64,000 bases of DNA from Bacteroidales bacterium (GTDB lineage Bacteria > Bacteroidota > Bacteroidia > Bacteroidales > UBA12077): NCBI GenBank assembly GCA_013138975.1, contig WTBR01000020.1, positions 62,001-126,000 on the forward strand, read 5' to 3'. The translations under genes were made by a program, and so were the position numbers. The notes under the pieces were generated by a model. The model was not told the DNA's origin. It saw only the letters and a list, made by a program, of their open reading frames with translations, and made no database searches. This document shows positions 39,528 to 48,800 of this stretch, piece after piece. Each line of letters begins with the position of its first letter. The first letter of the stretch is position 1.

Positions 39528-41246
39528 ATGCAATATAAAAAGCTAAGTTTATTATTTTACATACTCCTGTTTACATCTGTATCACATAGCCAAATTAGTT
39601 ATACGAACATAAATTTTCGTTCTCCTGTAGATATTCCCATATATTTAGCTGGTAATTTTGGAGAAATACGTTCAAGCCATTTTCACGCTGGAATAGATAT
39701 TAAAACACAAGGTGTTATTGGGAAAAAAATTTATGCTGTTGAAAATGGATATATTTCGAGAATAAAAGTTTCTGTTAACAGCTATGGAAAAACTATTTAT
39801 ATAAATCACTCAAATGGTTATACCACTGTTTATGGACACTTAAATAAATTCAATTCTAAATTAGATAAATTAATAAAAGAAATTCAATACCATAAAAATG
39901 AGTTTGAAATAAACTATATTCCTAAACAGAATGAATTATTAGTAACCAAAGGGGAAATTATTGGATACTCAGGAAATTCAGGAAGTTCAGAAGGTCCTCA
40001 TTTACATTTTGAAGTTAGAGAAACTGCATATCAAATACCAGTGAATCCATTATTCTTTAATTTCAATATCACAGATAATATTGCGCCGGTTTTATATAAT
40101 TTGATAATTTATCCTTTAGGTAAAAGGAGTAAAATAAATGGAAAAAATAATATCCTACATTTAAAATTAAAACAAATTGAAAATAAATTTTCAATTTGTG
40201 ACACAAGCCAAATTGCTGTAACTGGTAAAATTGGTTTTGGTATTGAAATGAATGATTTCTTAAATAATTCCAGAAATAAATGTGGCATTTACAATCTTAC
40301 TGTATCTGTAGATAGTTTATTGATTTACAGTCATTCTGTTGATAAATTCGCATTTAATGAAAATGGATACGTAAAAAGTCATATTGATTATGCTGAAAAG
40401 GTAAAATCAAAAAAAACAATTCAGAAAACATTTATTGCTCCAAATAATGATTTAAGCATTTATAAATTTAACTTAAATAAGGGTGCGTACACTTTTGACA
40501 AAGATTACTTACATAATATCAAAATAGTTGCAGCAGATGTTTCAGGTAATATTTCTGAACTTTCTTTTAATGTTTTAGGACAAGCTCCTAATTACACAAA
40601 ACAAATAAATATTGACTCTTCTGATGGGACTTTTATGAATTGGGAAGCTGAAAATATTTTTGAAGAAAATGAAATTATGCTAAATTTTCCTAAAAGAACA
40701 TTTTTTGACACTCTTCATTTTGAATATGCTACATCTAAGTCACCTATTAAGGCATTTTCGAGTTTACATCATGTCCACAATATTTATACAGCTTTAAATA
40801 AACGATATTCAATTTCCATAAAGACACATAACCTCCCTTTAGTGTTGTCCAAGAAAGCTTTTATTGCAGAGTTATATGAAGATGAAGTAATATCAATTGG
40901 GGGCACTGTAGTTAATGGACATATAGTTTCTGAAGCAACTACATTTGGCAACTTTGTGGTTTTAATAGATACAATATCACCTGAAATCAAACTTAAATCT
41001 GATTTAAAAAATCTTAATAAAAATATAATTGAATTTTTAATTTCTGATGATTTAACAGGAATAAAATCATACAATGGATATATTGATAATAATTGGGCCT
41101 TATTTGAATATGATCAAAAAAATGATTTATTATTTTACATTATAGATGAAGATAGGATTGATAAAAATATTGAACATGATCTAGAGTTATTTGTAACTGA
41201 TAAGAATGATAATATAACGACATATTATACTAACTTTCACTGGTAA
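39528..41246 (+). CDS. secreted M23-family peptidase (LytM domain)
   Basis: The 572-aa protein has a signal peptide (LLFYILLFTSVSHS) and an N-terminal LytM/M23 domain (about 30-180) with SHFHAGIDIKTQG, YGHLNKFNSKL and GPHLHFEVRE. That is a complete H...D...HxH zinc site. An insertion in the middle (about 108-140) separates motif 2 from motif 3. The remaining 390 residues are beta-rich Ig-like extracellular modules. It probably acts on peptidoglycan bridges. It is first of a tight three-gene operon (gaps 9 and 12 nt). Confidence 0.9.
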   Translation: MQYKKLSLLFYILLFTSVSHSQISYTNINFRSPVDIPIYLAGNFGEIRSSHFHAGIDIKTQGVIGKKIYAVENGYISRIKVSVNSYGKTIYINHSNGYTTVYGHLNKFNSKLDKLIKEIQYHKNEFEINYIPKQNELLVTKGEIIGYSGNSGSSEGPHLHFEVRETAYQIPVNPLFFNFNITDNIAPVLYNLIIYPLGKRSKINGKNNILHLKLKQIENKFSICDTSQIAVTGKIGFGIEMNDFLNNSRNKCGIYNLTVSVDSLLIYSHSVDKFAFNENGYVKSHIDYAEKVKSKKTIQKTFIAPNNDLSIYKFNLNKGAYTFDKDYLHNIKIVAADVSGNISELSFNVLGQAPNYTKQINIDSSDGTFMNWEAENIFEENEIMLNFPKRTFFDTLHFEYATSKSPIKAFSSLHHVHNIYTALNKRYSISIKTHNLPLVLSKKAFIAELYEDEVISIGGTVVNGHIVSEATTFGNFVVLIDTISPEIKLKSDLKNLNKNIIEFLISDDLTGIKSYNGYIDNNWALFEYDQKNDLLFYIIDEDRIDKNIEHDLELFVTDKNDNITTYYTNFHW

Positions 41247-41255
41247 ATTAAAACT

Positions 41256-43025
41256 ATGAAAAAACGAACTATTTTATTTGCTTTTGTAATCCTGATTTTA
41301 AGTCAATTTAGTTGCACATCAAGAATTCAAACTCAACTAACAAAAGAAGAACTTCATGATCACATACAATTCTTGGCGAGCGACTCACTTAAAGGTCGAT
41401 ATCCAGGGACACCAGAAGATGAAGTTGCTGCTAAATATATTGCTACTGATTTAAATAATAGTGGACTTGAACTTCTTTTTAATGAAGGCCTTCAAGCATT
41501 CGAAATAACTACTGATTTAAAAACTGGCGACAAGAATTCCTTAACAATAAATGATTACGAGTTTGTTCTTAACAAAGATTTTACTCCAATTGTATTTAAC
41601 ACAAATAATAGTTTAAAGGCTGAGGTAGTTTTTGTTGGATATGGATTTGTAATTGAGCAGGGAGATAAATCATGGAATGATTATGCTTCTGTTGATGTAA
41701 AAAATAAGTGGGTTCTTATATTAAGAGGGGAACCGGAAAATGCAACAGAATCATTTCCTTTTTCAATGTTTAGTGGTTTAAGATCAAAAGCTATAACTGC
41801 AAAAGATCAAGGTGCTGCTGGTATTATATTTGTTTCTGGAAAACAATTTGATGAAAAAGATCTATTAATTGAATTATCAAAACCTGAAGGTGAAGTTGAC
41901 ATTCCTGTTATCCATGTTAAAAGAAACGTTGCAAATGTTATTCTTGCTTCTTCAGGTAAAATAATTGAAAATATTGAACCTGAGTTGACTGCAGAAAATA
42001 AATCGTTCTTGACAGAAACTATTCTTGACTGTCAAACGGATTTAATAACGACATATGCTGAAACTTATAATATAGCCGCACAACTTTTAGTTAATCCTAA
42101 TTATGAATATATTGTAATTGGAGGACACTATGACCATTTAGGTTATGGTGGTCAAGGAACTGGTACAAGAGCTCCCGGAACTCATGCTATTCATTACGGA
42201 GCAGATGACAACGCTTCTGGTGTTGCTTCTATGTTAGAACTTGCAGAAAAGTTAGTTAGCAAAAAAGATAGTTTGAAAAACAACTTTCTATTCGTTGCCT
42301 TTGGAGCTGAAGAAATGGGTTTAATTGGTTCAAAATATTTTGTGAATAACTTACCAATTTCTGACACTTTAATAAAAACCATGATTAATATTGACATGTT
42401 AGGCCGAATGAAAGATGATCGAAGTTTACAAATTGGTGGAGTAGGAACTTCAATTGAAGGAGAATCATTATTAGATTCCATAAACTCAAATTACAATTTC
42501 AATCTTGGTTTTTCTCATGAAGGATATGGTCCTTCAGATCATTCCTCTTTTTACAGTAAAGATATACCTGTGTTTTTCTTTTCTACCGGAGCTCATACTG
42601 ATTATCACACACCTGGAGATAGTTTAGGAAATATCAATTTTGAAGGATTATTAGACGCCAGTAATTACATATATGATTTTACTTTTAAATTATCTTCTGA
42701 AAATATAAATCTAACATATCAAGAAGCTGGGCCAAAAGTACAGACTGGCAATGCACGAAATAAAAGACTAAAAGTAAGTTTAGGTATTATGCCTGATTTC
42801 TCAGGAGTAATAAAAGAAGGATTGCGAGCTGACATCGTTATTAAAGATAAGCCAGCTGATAAGGCTGGATTGAAATCAGGAGATATTATAATTGCAATTG
42901 ATGGAAATCAAGTTGGCGACATTTATGAATATATGGAAAGACTTGCTAAACTTAAAGCAGGTCAGATTATTACTGTTGAAGTATTAAGAGAAGAAAAAAA
43001 GGAAGTTTTTATTGTACAACTATAA
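41256..43025 (+). CDS. M28-family metallopeptidase lipoprotein with PA and PDZ domains
   Basis: The 589-aa protein has a lipoprotein signal (ILILSQFSC). A PA-like insert (about 110-230) sits in the M28 domain, with VIGGHYDHLGYGGQG (first His), ADDNASGVASMLELAEK, FGAEEMGLIGSKYFVNNL (catalytic Glu), NIDMLGRM, and TDYHTPGDSLGNI (last His). A C-terminal PDZ domain (about 500-589; MPDFSGVIKEGLR, AGLKSGDIIIAIDG) may bind substrate tails. The zinc ligands are complete, so activity is expected in the periplasm or at the surface. 12-nt gap to the next gene. Confidence 0.92.
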   Translation: MKKRTILFAFVILILSQFSCTSRIQTQLTKEELHDHIQFLASDSLKGRYPGTPEDEVAAKYIATDLNNSGLELLFNEGLQAFEITTDLKTGDKNSLTINDYEFVLNKDFTPIVFNTNNSLKAEVVFVGYGFVIEQGDKSWNDYASVDVKNKWVLILRGEPENATESFPFSMFSGLRSKAITAKDQGAAGIIFVSGKQFDEKDLLIELSKPEGEVDIPVIHVKRNVANVILASSGKIIENIEPELTAENKSFLTETILDCQTDLITTYAETYNIAAQLLVNPNYEYIVIGGHYDHLGYGGQGTGTRAPGTHAIHYGADDNASGVASMLELAEKLVSKKDSLKNNFLFVAFGAEEMGLIGSKYFVNNLPISDTLIKTMINIDMLGRMKDDRSLQIGGVGTSIEGESLLDSINSNYNFNLGFSHEGYGPSDHSSFYSKDIPVFFFSTGAHTDYHTPGDSLGNINFEGLLDASNYIYDFTFKLSSENINLTYQEAGPKVQTGNARNKRLKVSLGIMPDFSGVIKEGLRADIVIKDKPADKAGLKSGDIIIAIDGNQVGDIYEYMERLAKLKAGQIITVEVLREEKKEVFIVQL

Positions 43026-43037
43026 AAAATAATTCAT

Positions 43038-43859
43038 ATGAAAAAAGCACTATTTTGGACATTAGCTGTTGTTATAACATTAGCTTCTGCTTATTATCAA
43101 AGAAGAACCGGACCAACACATCCAAAAAGAATTGAAATAAATATTGCGAATAATCTTACTAAATTTAAACTGCCAAGAAGTGGAGATTCTAATGAAGATC
43201 GTATTGTCGAACTTCCTGAAATTAAATCAGTTGATTCTGTTTTAATCCATTATAGACGATTCCCACTAAACGAGACTTTTACATCAATTGAATTCAAACA
43301 AAAAGATAATCAATTAATTGCATTTTTACCTAAACAGGCACCTGCGGGTAAGTTGGAATATTTTTTATCATTTAAAGATCCGCAGTCTGAAGAGTTAATT
43401 GAAACTGAACATATTGTAATCAGATTTAAAGGAAGTGTACCTGCTTGGGCCTTAATACCTCATATTATTCTTATGTTTGTTGCAATGCTTCTATCTAATC
43501 TTTCTGGTATATTTGCTGTGGGGAAAGAAGATAAACATGTATTTTATGGTAAAATAACTTTGATTTTACTTTTATTAGGCGGTATGATTTTCGGACCTAT
43601 AGTCCAACTTTACGCTTTTGGACAAGCATGGACTGGCATTCCTTTTGGTTGGGATTTAACAGACAATAAGACTTTAATTGCCGTTATTTTTTGGGTAATT
43701 GCAGTATTAGGGAATAGAAAAAATCCAAAATATAGATACACAATAATTGCATCTATTGTGCTTTTTCTTATTTATGTAATTCCTCACAGTGCATTAGGAT
43801 CAGAACTTGATTATGAAAGTGGTGAAGTAGTAACCGGATTTATTCAATTGTTTTTTTAA
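43038..43859 (+). CDS. membrane protein of unknown function
   Basis: The 273-aa product has a hydrophobic N-terminal segment (ALFWTLAVVITLASAYY). An extracytoplasmic beta-rich domain follows (about 25-130, VDSVLIHYRRFPLNETF; FLPKQAPAGKLEYFLSF). Four TM helices occupy about 135-270. I do not recognise a named family. The beta part looks like a small Ig-like module. It is last in an operon with two peptidases and is closed by a strong terminator. Confidence 0.75.
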   Translation: MKKALFWTLAVVITLASAYYQRRTGPTHPKRIEINIANNLTKFKLPRSGDSNEDRIVELPEIKSVDSVLIHYRRFPLNETFTSIEFKQKDNQLIAFLPKQAPAGKLEYFLSFKDPQSEELIETEHIVIRFKGSVPAWALIPHIILMFVAMLLSNLSGIFAVGKEDKHVFYGKITLILLLLGGMIFGPIVQLYAFGQAWTGIPFGWDLTDNKTLIAVIFWVIAVLGNRKNPKYRYTIIASIVLFLIYVIPHSALGSELDYESGEVVTGFIQLFF

Positions 43860-43869
43860 GAAAATAACA

Positions 43870-43912
43870 TAAAAAAAGCAGGATCTTAAAAGTCCTGCTT
43901 TATTTTTTTTGC
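43870..43912. terminator. bidirectional terminator
   Basis: AAAGCAGGA (43875-43883) pairs with TCCTGCTTT (43893-43901), with an A run before and a T run after. It serves the plus operon and the convergent lipoprotein gene. Confidence 0.9.
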
Positions 43913-43922
43913 GCTAAACGAC

Positions 43923-44138
43923 TTATTCTTCAGTTTTTTCTACTTCTTCTTCAGCAACTTCTGTTGCTTCTTCAGTAACAGCTTCTTCTTCAGTTGCTAC
44001 TTCTTCTACTGCTTCAACAGCTTCTTCTACTACTTCTTCAACAGCTTCTGTTGCTTTTTCTTGTGCATTTCCACAAGAATAAAAAGCTGTAAAACTAACA
44101 AGTGCTAAGGCTACTAGTAATAATTGTAATTTTTTCAT
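43923..44138 (-). CDS. small, extremely acidic lipoprotein
   Basis: This 71-aa product has a lipoprotein signal (LVALALVSFTAFYSC, cysteine at 22). About 49 mature residues follow, made almost only of Glu, Ala, Val and Thr (EEVVEEAVEAVEEVATEEE), with net charge below -20. The pattern of alternating EE and VA could form an amphipathic helix. No domain is recognisable. Such genes are common in Bacteroidota and are usually highly expressed. It is monocistronic, with terminator sharing at its 3' end. Confidence 0.7.
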   Translation of the reverse strand: MKKLQLLLVALALVSFTAFYSCGNAQEKATEAVEEVVEEAVEAVEEVATEEEAVTEEATEVAEEEVEKTEE

Positions 44139-44252
44139 GTTGTAATTGGATTTAATTATAATTTAGGATTCCAAACAAAAATAGCAAAATATTTATAAAA
44201 TCAATAAGTTGTAAGGGTTTATTAATTATAAATCTGTAAAATACATAAATTA

Positions 44253-46304
44253 TTAATAATCAATTTGAACATTAAATCCTGCTTTAAACCACCTTCCTGG
44301 CATTTCGATGTTACCTATATCTGTATATTTTGTATTAAAGATATTAGTTGCCTCGGCATAAATGGTAATTAGTTTTTTATTCCACGATAATTTTGCATCG
44401 AACATAAAAAATGGATCAAAATCCTCATCCCCGATAAAATCATTTATACTAAAATCATAATTCTGATAACTTCCAGCACGATCTTGATATTTAAGAGTCC
44501 AAGAAAAATTATAATTATTAAAGAATTTATGATTTACATTAAAAACAAAATTGTGTTTTAAATAATTCAATGAATATTTTGTTTCATAGCTATCAGTAGA
44601 GGACGATGCTTGATCTAAATAAGAATAATTAAAGGAAATATTTTGAATACTATATTGATTTATATTTAACTTATTATTTATTTCAAAACCAAAAGTTGTT
44701 ACATTGGTTAGATTTTGAGTTTCCCATATAGCATCTGGATTAGAATCCATTGGTTTAACCCAAGCAATTACGTTTTTTGAGTCTCGATAATAAAAACTTA
44801 AATTAGACTTAGTAATATTTTTATTAAACTTTAATCCTGTTTCATAACTCCATGCCTCTTCTGGTTTTAAATCCGGATTTCCTATATTGCTTGGTCCTGT
44901 ATAAAATAAATCTGTAAACGTGGGCAAACGTAAAGATTTATTAACTGTTAAATACGCTTTAATTTTTGAAGTAAGATTATAACCAAGATCAATGCCGGGA
45001 TACAATGTAAATCCCAAATCATTTTCTGATACCCAACTAGTTAAAATACCTCCTGTTACCGAAAAATCCTCAAGATAATATGAATGTTCTAAAAATAAAT
45101 TTAAAATTGTTCTTGAATATTTTCTCGAATAAAAACCATTAGGTTCTCCTTTTGCATTAATTGTGTCATTCATTAAATTACCTAATACATTACTCCAAAT
45201 GTTTTCTGATCGCAATTCTGCTCCAAACGATGTTATCCCCAACTTTGTACTCATTCTAGCATCAAGTTTTCCCCCATACACATCAGTCATATGGTAATTA
45301 TGGCCAGAATACCATGATGCTGGTTCATATCTAAATAATTCGAATCGATCCTTATGTCGACGAAAATAAACAATTGGTGTTATTTTAATTTTATCTCCTG
45401 TTTCAAATTTAAGGCTTGTAAATGCAGTTTTAATTTGTTCATATTGTTCAGGATATTTCGGTGTGTAAAAACTATTTGCTCCAAATTCCTTATCCGAATA
45501 TCCAATCTGAAAATCGATCTTACCTATATCAGACCCATAATTCAAATTATAAAATATATTATTTTGATCGTAATCAGTATTTTTTATATAACCATTACTC
45601 TGTGATTTTGAAAATGAAATAAATTGTTTCGTATTTCTTAATTTATAAGAACTTGCTAAATTGCCCGAGAACAATCCAAAATCACCAGCTGTAAATCCAA
45701 CCTTTGTATAATTTTTATCAAATTGATTTGTAATAATATTGATTGCACCACTAAATGCATTTGGCCCAAACACTCTTGATCCGGGACCTTCAAGTATTTC
45801 TATACGTTCTATGGTATTTAAGTCAATTGGAAGGTTTAGACTATGATGTCCTGTTTGCGGATCGGAAATATTGACACCATTAAGAAGAATTAAATTTTGA
45901 TCGAATGAACCGCCTCTAATACTAATATCAGATTGAATCCCATTCGCTCCACGTTGCCTTACATCTATTCCTGTGAAATTTTCAAGTATCTCATCTACAC
46001 TAGACACAGGCATAAGTTTTATTTCATCCTCATCGATGGTACTAACAAGCCTTGAAAGTTGCGAGTAAATTATTGGCGCTCGTTGTGCACTAATAATAAC
46101 CTCTTCGAGGTCAAGGTTTTTTGTAATGCTTGTATCTGTTTGACTTAATACTTGTAAGGGTAACAAAATAATAGAATATGATAAACTTAAAGTAGTTATC
46201 TTGACTATTTTTCTTAAAGAATTGAAAACGGCATACCCCTTTCTGTTCCATCTCTTAAACACTAAGATAGATTGCATAAAATTTGATCTTTTTTGATTTT
46301 TCAT
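44253..46304 (-). CDS. BtuB-like TonB-dependent receptor
   Basis: The 683-aa protein has an unusually long N-terminus before the signal core (SFKRW-like FKRWNRKGYAVFNSL, then LSLSYSIILLPLQVLSQ). It continues with a TonB box region (DLEEVIISAQR), the plug (VDEILENFTGIDVRQRGANG; GGSFDQNLILLNG), and a 22-strand-type barrel ending GRWFKAGFNVQIDY. The FxRWxRKxYAxFxSL start is, to my knowledge, typical of Bacteroidota BtuB-like receptors, but ligand identity is not established. No cobalamin riboswitch is visible upstream. The gene is divergent from a sigma factor. Confidence 0.88.
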   Translation of the reverse strand: MKNQKRSNFMQSILVFKRWNRKGYAVFNSLRKIVKITTLSLSYSIILLPLQVLSQTDTSITKNLDLEEVIISAQRAPIIYSQLSRLVSTIDEDEIKLMPVSSVDEILENFTGIDVRQRGANGIQSDISIRGGSFDQNLILLNGVNISDPQTGHHSLNLPIDLNTIERIEILEGPGSRVFGPNAFSGAINIITNQFDKNYTKVGFTAGDFGLFSGNLASSYKLRNTKQFISFSKSQSNGYIKNTDYDQNNIFYNLNYGSDIGKIDFQIGYSDKEFGANSFYTPKYPEQYEQIKTAFTSLKFETGDKIKITPIVYFRRHKDRFELFRYEPASWYSGHNYHMTDVYGGKLDARMSTKLGITSFGAELRSENIWSNVLGNLMNDTINAKGEPNGFYSRKYSRTILNLFLEHSYYLEDFSVTGGILTSWVSENDLGFTLYPGIDLGYNLTSKIKAYLTVNKSLRLPTFTDLFYTGPSNIGNPDLKPEEAWSYETGLKFNKNITKSNLSFYYRDSKNVIAWVKPMDSNPDAIWETQNLTNVTTFGFEINNKLNINQYSIQNISFNYSYLDQASSSTDSYETKYSLNYLKHNFVFNVNHKFFNNYNFSWTLKYQDRAGSYQNYDFSINDFIGDEDFDPFFMFDAKLSWNKKLITIYAEATNIFNTKYTDIGNIEMPGRWFKAGFNVQIDY

Positions 46305-46334
46305 TTTAAATTTGTTTAATAATTAATAAGCTGG

Positions 46335-46342
46335 CAAATTTA
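46335..46342 (-). promoter_or_regulatory. -7 promoter element for the BtuB-like receptor
   Basis: Minus strand TAAATTTG matches TAnnTTTG, 31 nt before the start codon. The -33 element is not clear. Confidence 0.4.
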
Positions 46343-46539
46343 TATAAAATGTAAGTAATAACTTATTAATTGCACTATTTGACTATTATATTACAAAACA
46401 TTACTAAATAAGGTTTAGCATTATTTTTACATTTCATTCATTAATTTAATAAGCGCACAAAAAGTTTATATGGTTATTTTTAATAAATTGTATGCTTCAT
46501 GCAACACTGATCTTTTTTTACCGTCATTTAATTGGAAAT

Positions 46540-47115
46540 ATGAATAAACAGGAAAGAATTTACACTAATATTCATCAGGATATTATTGACCGGTGTAAGT
46601 CGGGCGAACAAAAAGCACAGTTTCAACTGTATAAGCTTTATTACAAGGCAATGTACAATACCTGCTTGCGCATTGTAAATGATACTCTTGAAGCAGAAGA
46701 CATAATGCAGGTAGCGTTCTTAAAAGCATTTGATAAAATTAGTTTTTATAAAGGTGAAGTTAGTTTTGGTGCTTGGTTAAAAAAAATAGTGGTAAATCAC
46801 GCATTAGACGAACTAAGAAAACGGAAACTTGACACGAAATCGATTGAAGACTCGGTTTACGAAATTAAAGATGAAGAAAGTTTCGATAATACTAAAGAAG
46901 TAATATTGAAATTAGAAGAGGTAAAAAAGGGAATAAGTAAACTGCCAGATGGTTACAGAATTGTTATATCACTTTACCTAATTGAAGGTTACGATCATGA
47001 TGAAATAAGCGGAATTCTTAATATAAGTAGTTCAACTTCTCGATCGCAATTTGCAAGAGCAAAGAAGAAATTAATTGAATGTTTAAAAGAAAATCAAACA
47101 AAGGAAATTAACTAA
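46540..47115 (+). CDS. ECF-type RNA polymerase sigma factor
   Basis: This sigma-70-family protein has region 2 (LYKLYYKAMYNTCLRIVNDT, AEDIMQVAFLKAFDKI) and region 4 (LPDGYRIVISLYLIEGYDHD, EISGILNISSSTSRSQFARAK). I start at ATG 46540 (191 aa, MNKQERIYTNIHQDIIDRC). The upstream in-frame ATG at 46492 adds 16 residues that do not resemble the family. The gene runs into a TM protein 2 nt later and then a secreted repeat protein, the layout of sigma, anti-sigma and target. Confidence 0.9.
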   Translation: MNKQERIYTNIHQDIIDRCKSGEQKAQFQLYKLYYKAMYNTCLRIVNDTLEAEDIMQVAFLKAFDKISFYKGEVSFGAWLKKIVVNHALDELRKRKLDTKSIEDSVYEIKDEESFDNTKEVILKLEEVKKGISKLPDGYRIVISLYLIEGYDHDEISGILNISSSTSRSQFARAKKKLIECLKENQTKEIN

Positions 47116-47117
47116 AG

Positions 47118-47675
47118 ATGAAAGATTTAGACAAAATAATTCAAGAAAACAAACTAGATTTTGATTCATTTGAACCAAACGAAGGTCATTTTGATCGATT
47201 TGAGCAAAAACTTATTGTATATAATAACAAGAAAAAATCTTTTTCTTTTGCATATATATTAAAAGCTGCTGTAATAGCAATCTTAGTTACTTTATCGGGA
47301 TTATGGGTATACGACAATCTCGACACAAGATCCAATAAAGGAATTGCTTTAAGCGAAATATCACCTGAATATGGCGAAGTTGAAATGTATTATACTCATT
47401 TGGTAAACCAAAAATATGGTGAAATAAATCAGAGTGAATCATTTGATAGTACTCAAAAAATAATATTAGTGCAAGAATTGAAAGAAATGGATTCTATTTA
47501 TGAAAATCTTAAAAAAGATTTAATTACAAATCCTTCTGATAAAAGAGTAATAAATGCAATGATACAACATTACCAGCTTAAGGTTAAAGTTATGAACCAA
47601 ATATTAGATCAACTACATCAAGCACAAAATATAAATAAACAAAAATCAAAAAACTATGAAAGCACCAATATTTAA
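47118..47675 (+). CDS. membrane protein, candidate anti-sigma factor
   Basis: This 185-aa protein has one TM segment (about residues 48-66, FAYILKAAVIAILVTLSGLW), a short cytosolic N-terminus (about 45 residues) and a helical C-terminal part outside. There is no zinc-binding HxxxCxxC motif. Role is inferred from location directly after an ECF sigma gene (2-nt gap) and from topology. The 3' end overlaps the next gene by 20 nt. Confidence 0.75.
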   Translation: MKDLDKIIQENKLDFDSFEPNEGHFDRFEQKLIVYNNKKKSFSFAYILKAAVIAILVTLSGLWVYDNLDTRSNKGIALSEISPEYGEVEMYYTHLVNQKYGEINQSESFDSTQKIILVQELKEMDSIYENLKKDLITNPSDKRVINAMIQHYQLKVKVMNQILDQLHQAQNINKQKSKNYESTNI

Positions 47676-48741
47676 ATCCGTTTTATTACTAATATTCGTC
47701 CAAATATTAGTAATTACTTCGGCAAAGGCCGAAAGTGAAGAATTCTCTAAAAATTTGCATAAAGATTATGATGCAAATGAAAATACTCTATTAGTTATCC
47801 AAAACAAATTTGGAGACGTTGATATCAACAATTGGGATAAAAATAAAGTTTCAATTGATGTTACTATAACTGTTGACCATAAAAATGAAGAAAAAGCAAA
47901 AGAGTTGATTGAATACATTGAGGTAGAATTTAATCAATCAGGAAACACTATTGAAGCTATTACAAAAATTGATGAAAAATTTAGCAAATGGAATACTTTT
48001 ACTTTTAATGATAATCAAAAAGAGTTTAGTATTGATTATAAAGTAAATATTCCTAAAAATATTAAACTAGATTTATTGAATAAATATGGGAGTGTATTTA
48101 TTAACGAAGTAGCTGGTCATACAAAAATCTCAGTAAAATATGGTAATCTGAAAATTAATAAACTTACAAGGGAAAATATAAAACCTCTTAACGAAATTTA
48201 TTTAGGTTATTCAAATGGAACTATTGAAGATTGTAAATGGTTGAATTTAAACATAAAATACTCAGAACTTAAAATCAGAGAATGCAAAGCTTTAATTGCT
48301 GTTACAAAATACTCAGAACTTTCTGTTGAAAATGCGAGTTCTATAGTTTGCGAATCAAAGTATGATGATTATAAATTAGGAAAAATCGCAAATTTTGTAA
48401 CTTCATCTGCTTATACTGATTTTGAAATAAATGAGATTTATAAAAAACTTGAATTTGATAATAGGTATGGAAGCTTAAGTGTTGATTATGTACCGGCAAA
48501 TTTTGAGAAAATTACTATTGAAAATGAATATGGAAATATAGATTTAGGAATTGATCCAAATGCGTCATATAAGATAAAGGGTTATGCTAAATATGCTGAT
48601 ATAGATTATGCAAACGAAGGTCGTGTAAGTCGAATAAAAGAAAGTACATCTCTCCAGGTTGAAGGTTTAGTAGGAAAAGATAATAGCACTAAATCTTTTA
48701 TTGAAATTAATACAAAATATGGAAATGTAGAACTTGAATAA
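47656..48741 (+). CDS. secreted KYG-repeat protein (DUF4097/adhesin-like beta-helix)
   Basis: The 361-aa protein has a signal peptide (VLLLIFVQILVITSAKA). The mature chain is built from repeating rungs of about 20 residues with an aromatic hub: NKYGSVFINEV, VKYGNLKINKL, IKYSELKIREC, TKYSELSVENA, SKYDDYKLGKI, NRYGSLSVDYV, NEYGNIDLGID and TKYGNVELE. That suggests a single-stranded beta-helix, as in DUF4097 proteins. Function unknown. Its start overlaps the candidate anti-sigma gene by 20 nt. Confidence 0.82.
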   Translation: MKAPIFKSVLLLIFVQILVITSAKAESEEFSKNLHKDYDANENTLLVIQNKFGDVDINNWDKNKVSIDVTITVDHKNEEKAKELIEYIEVEFNQSGNTIEAITKIDEKFSKWNTFTFNDNQKEFSIDYKVNIPKNIKLDLLNKYGSVFINEVAGHTKISVKYGNLKINKLTRENIKPLNEIYLGYSNGTIEDCKWLNLNIKYSELKIRECKALIAVTKYSELSVENASSIVCESKYDDYKLGKIANFVTSSAYTDFEINEIYKKLEFDNRYGSLSVDYVPANFEKITIENEYGNIDLGIDPNASYKIKGYAKYADIDYANEGRVSRIKESTSLQVEGLVGKDNSTKSFIEINTKYGNVELE

Positions 48742-48759
48742 CATAGTAAAGTTAAACAA

Positions 48760-48800
48760 TGAAAGTGGGGACTGGAACAACTAGTCTCCACTTTATTTTT
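48760..48800. terminator. bidirectional terminator
   Basis: AAAGTGGGGACT (48762-48773) pairs with AGTCTCCACTTT (48783-48794), with one G-T pair, followed by ATTTTTT. The stem overlaps the stop codon of the convergent alkaline phosphatase gene. Confidence 0.88.

Noticed and set aside
46305..46491. Cobalamin riboswitch before the BtuB-like receptor
   Set aside because: No B12 box and too little space for the conserved fold.
47656..48741. KYG repeats as a DNA tandem repeat
   Set aside because: Similarity is at protein level only; the DNA units are divergent.
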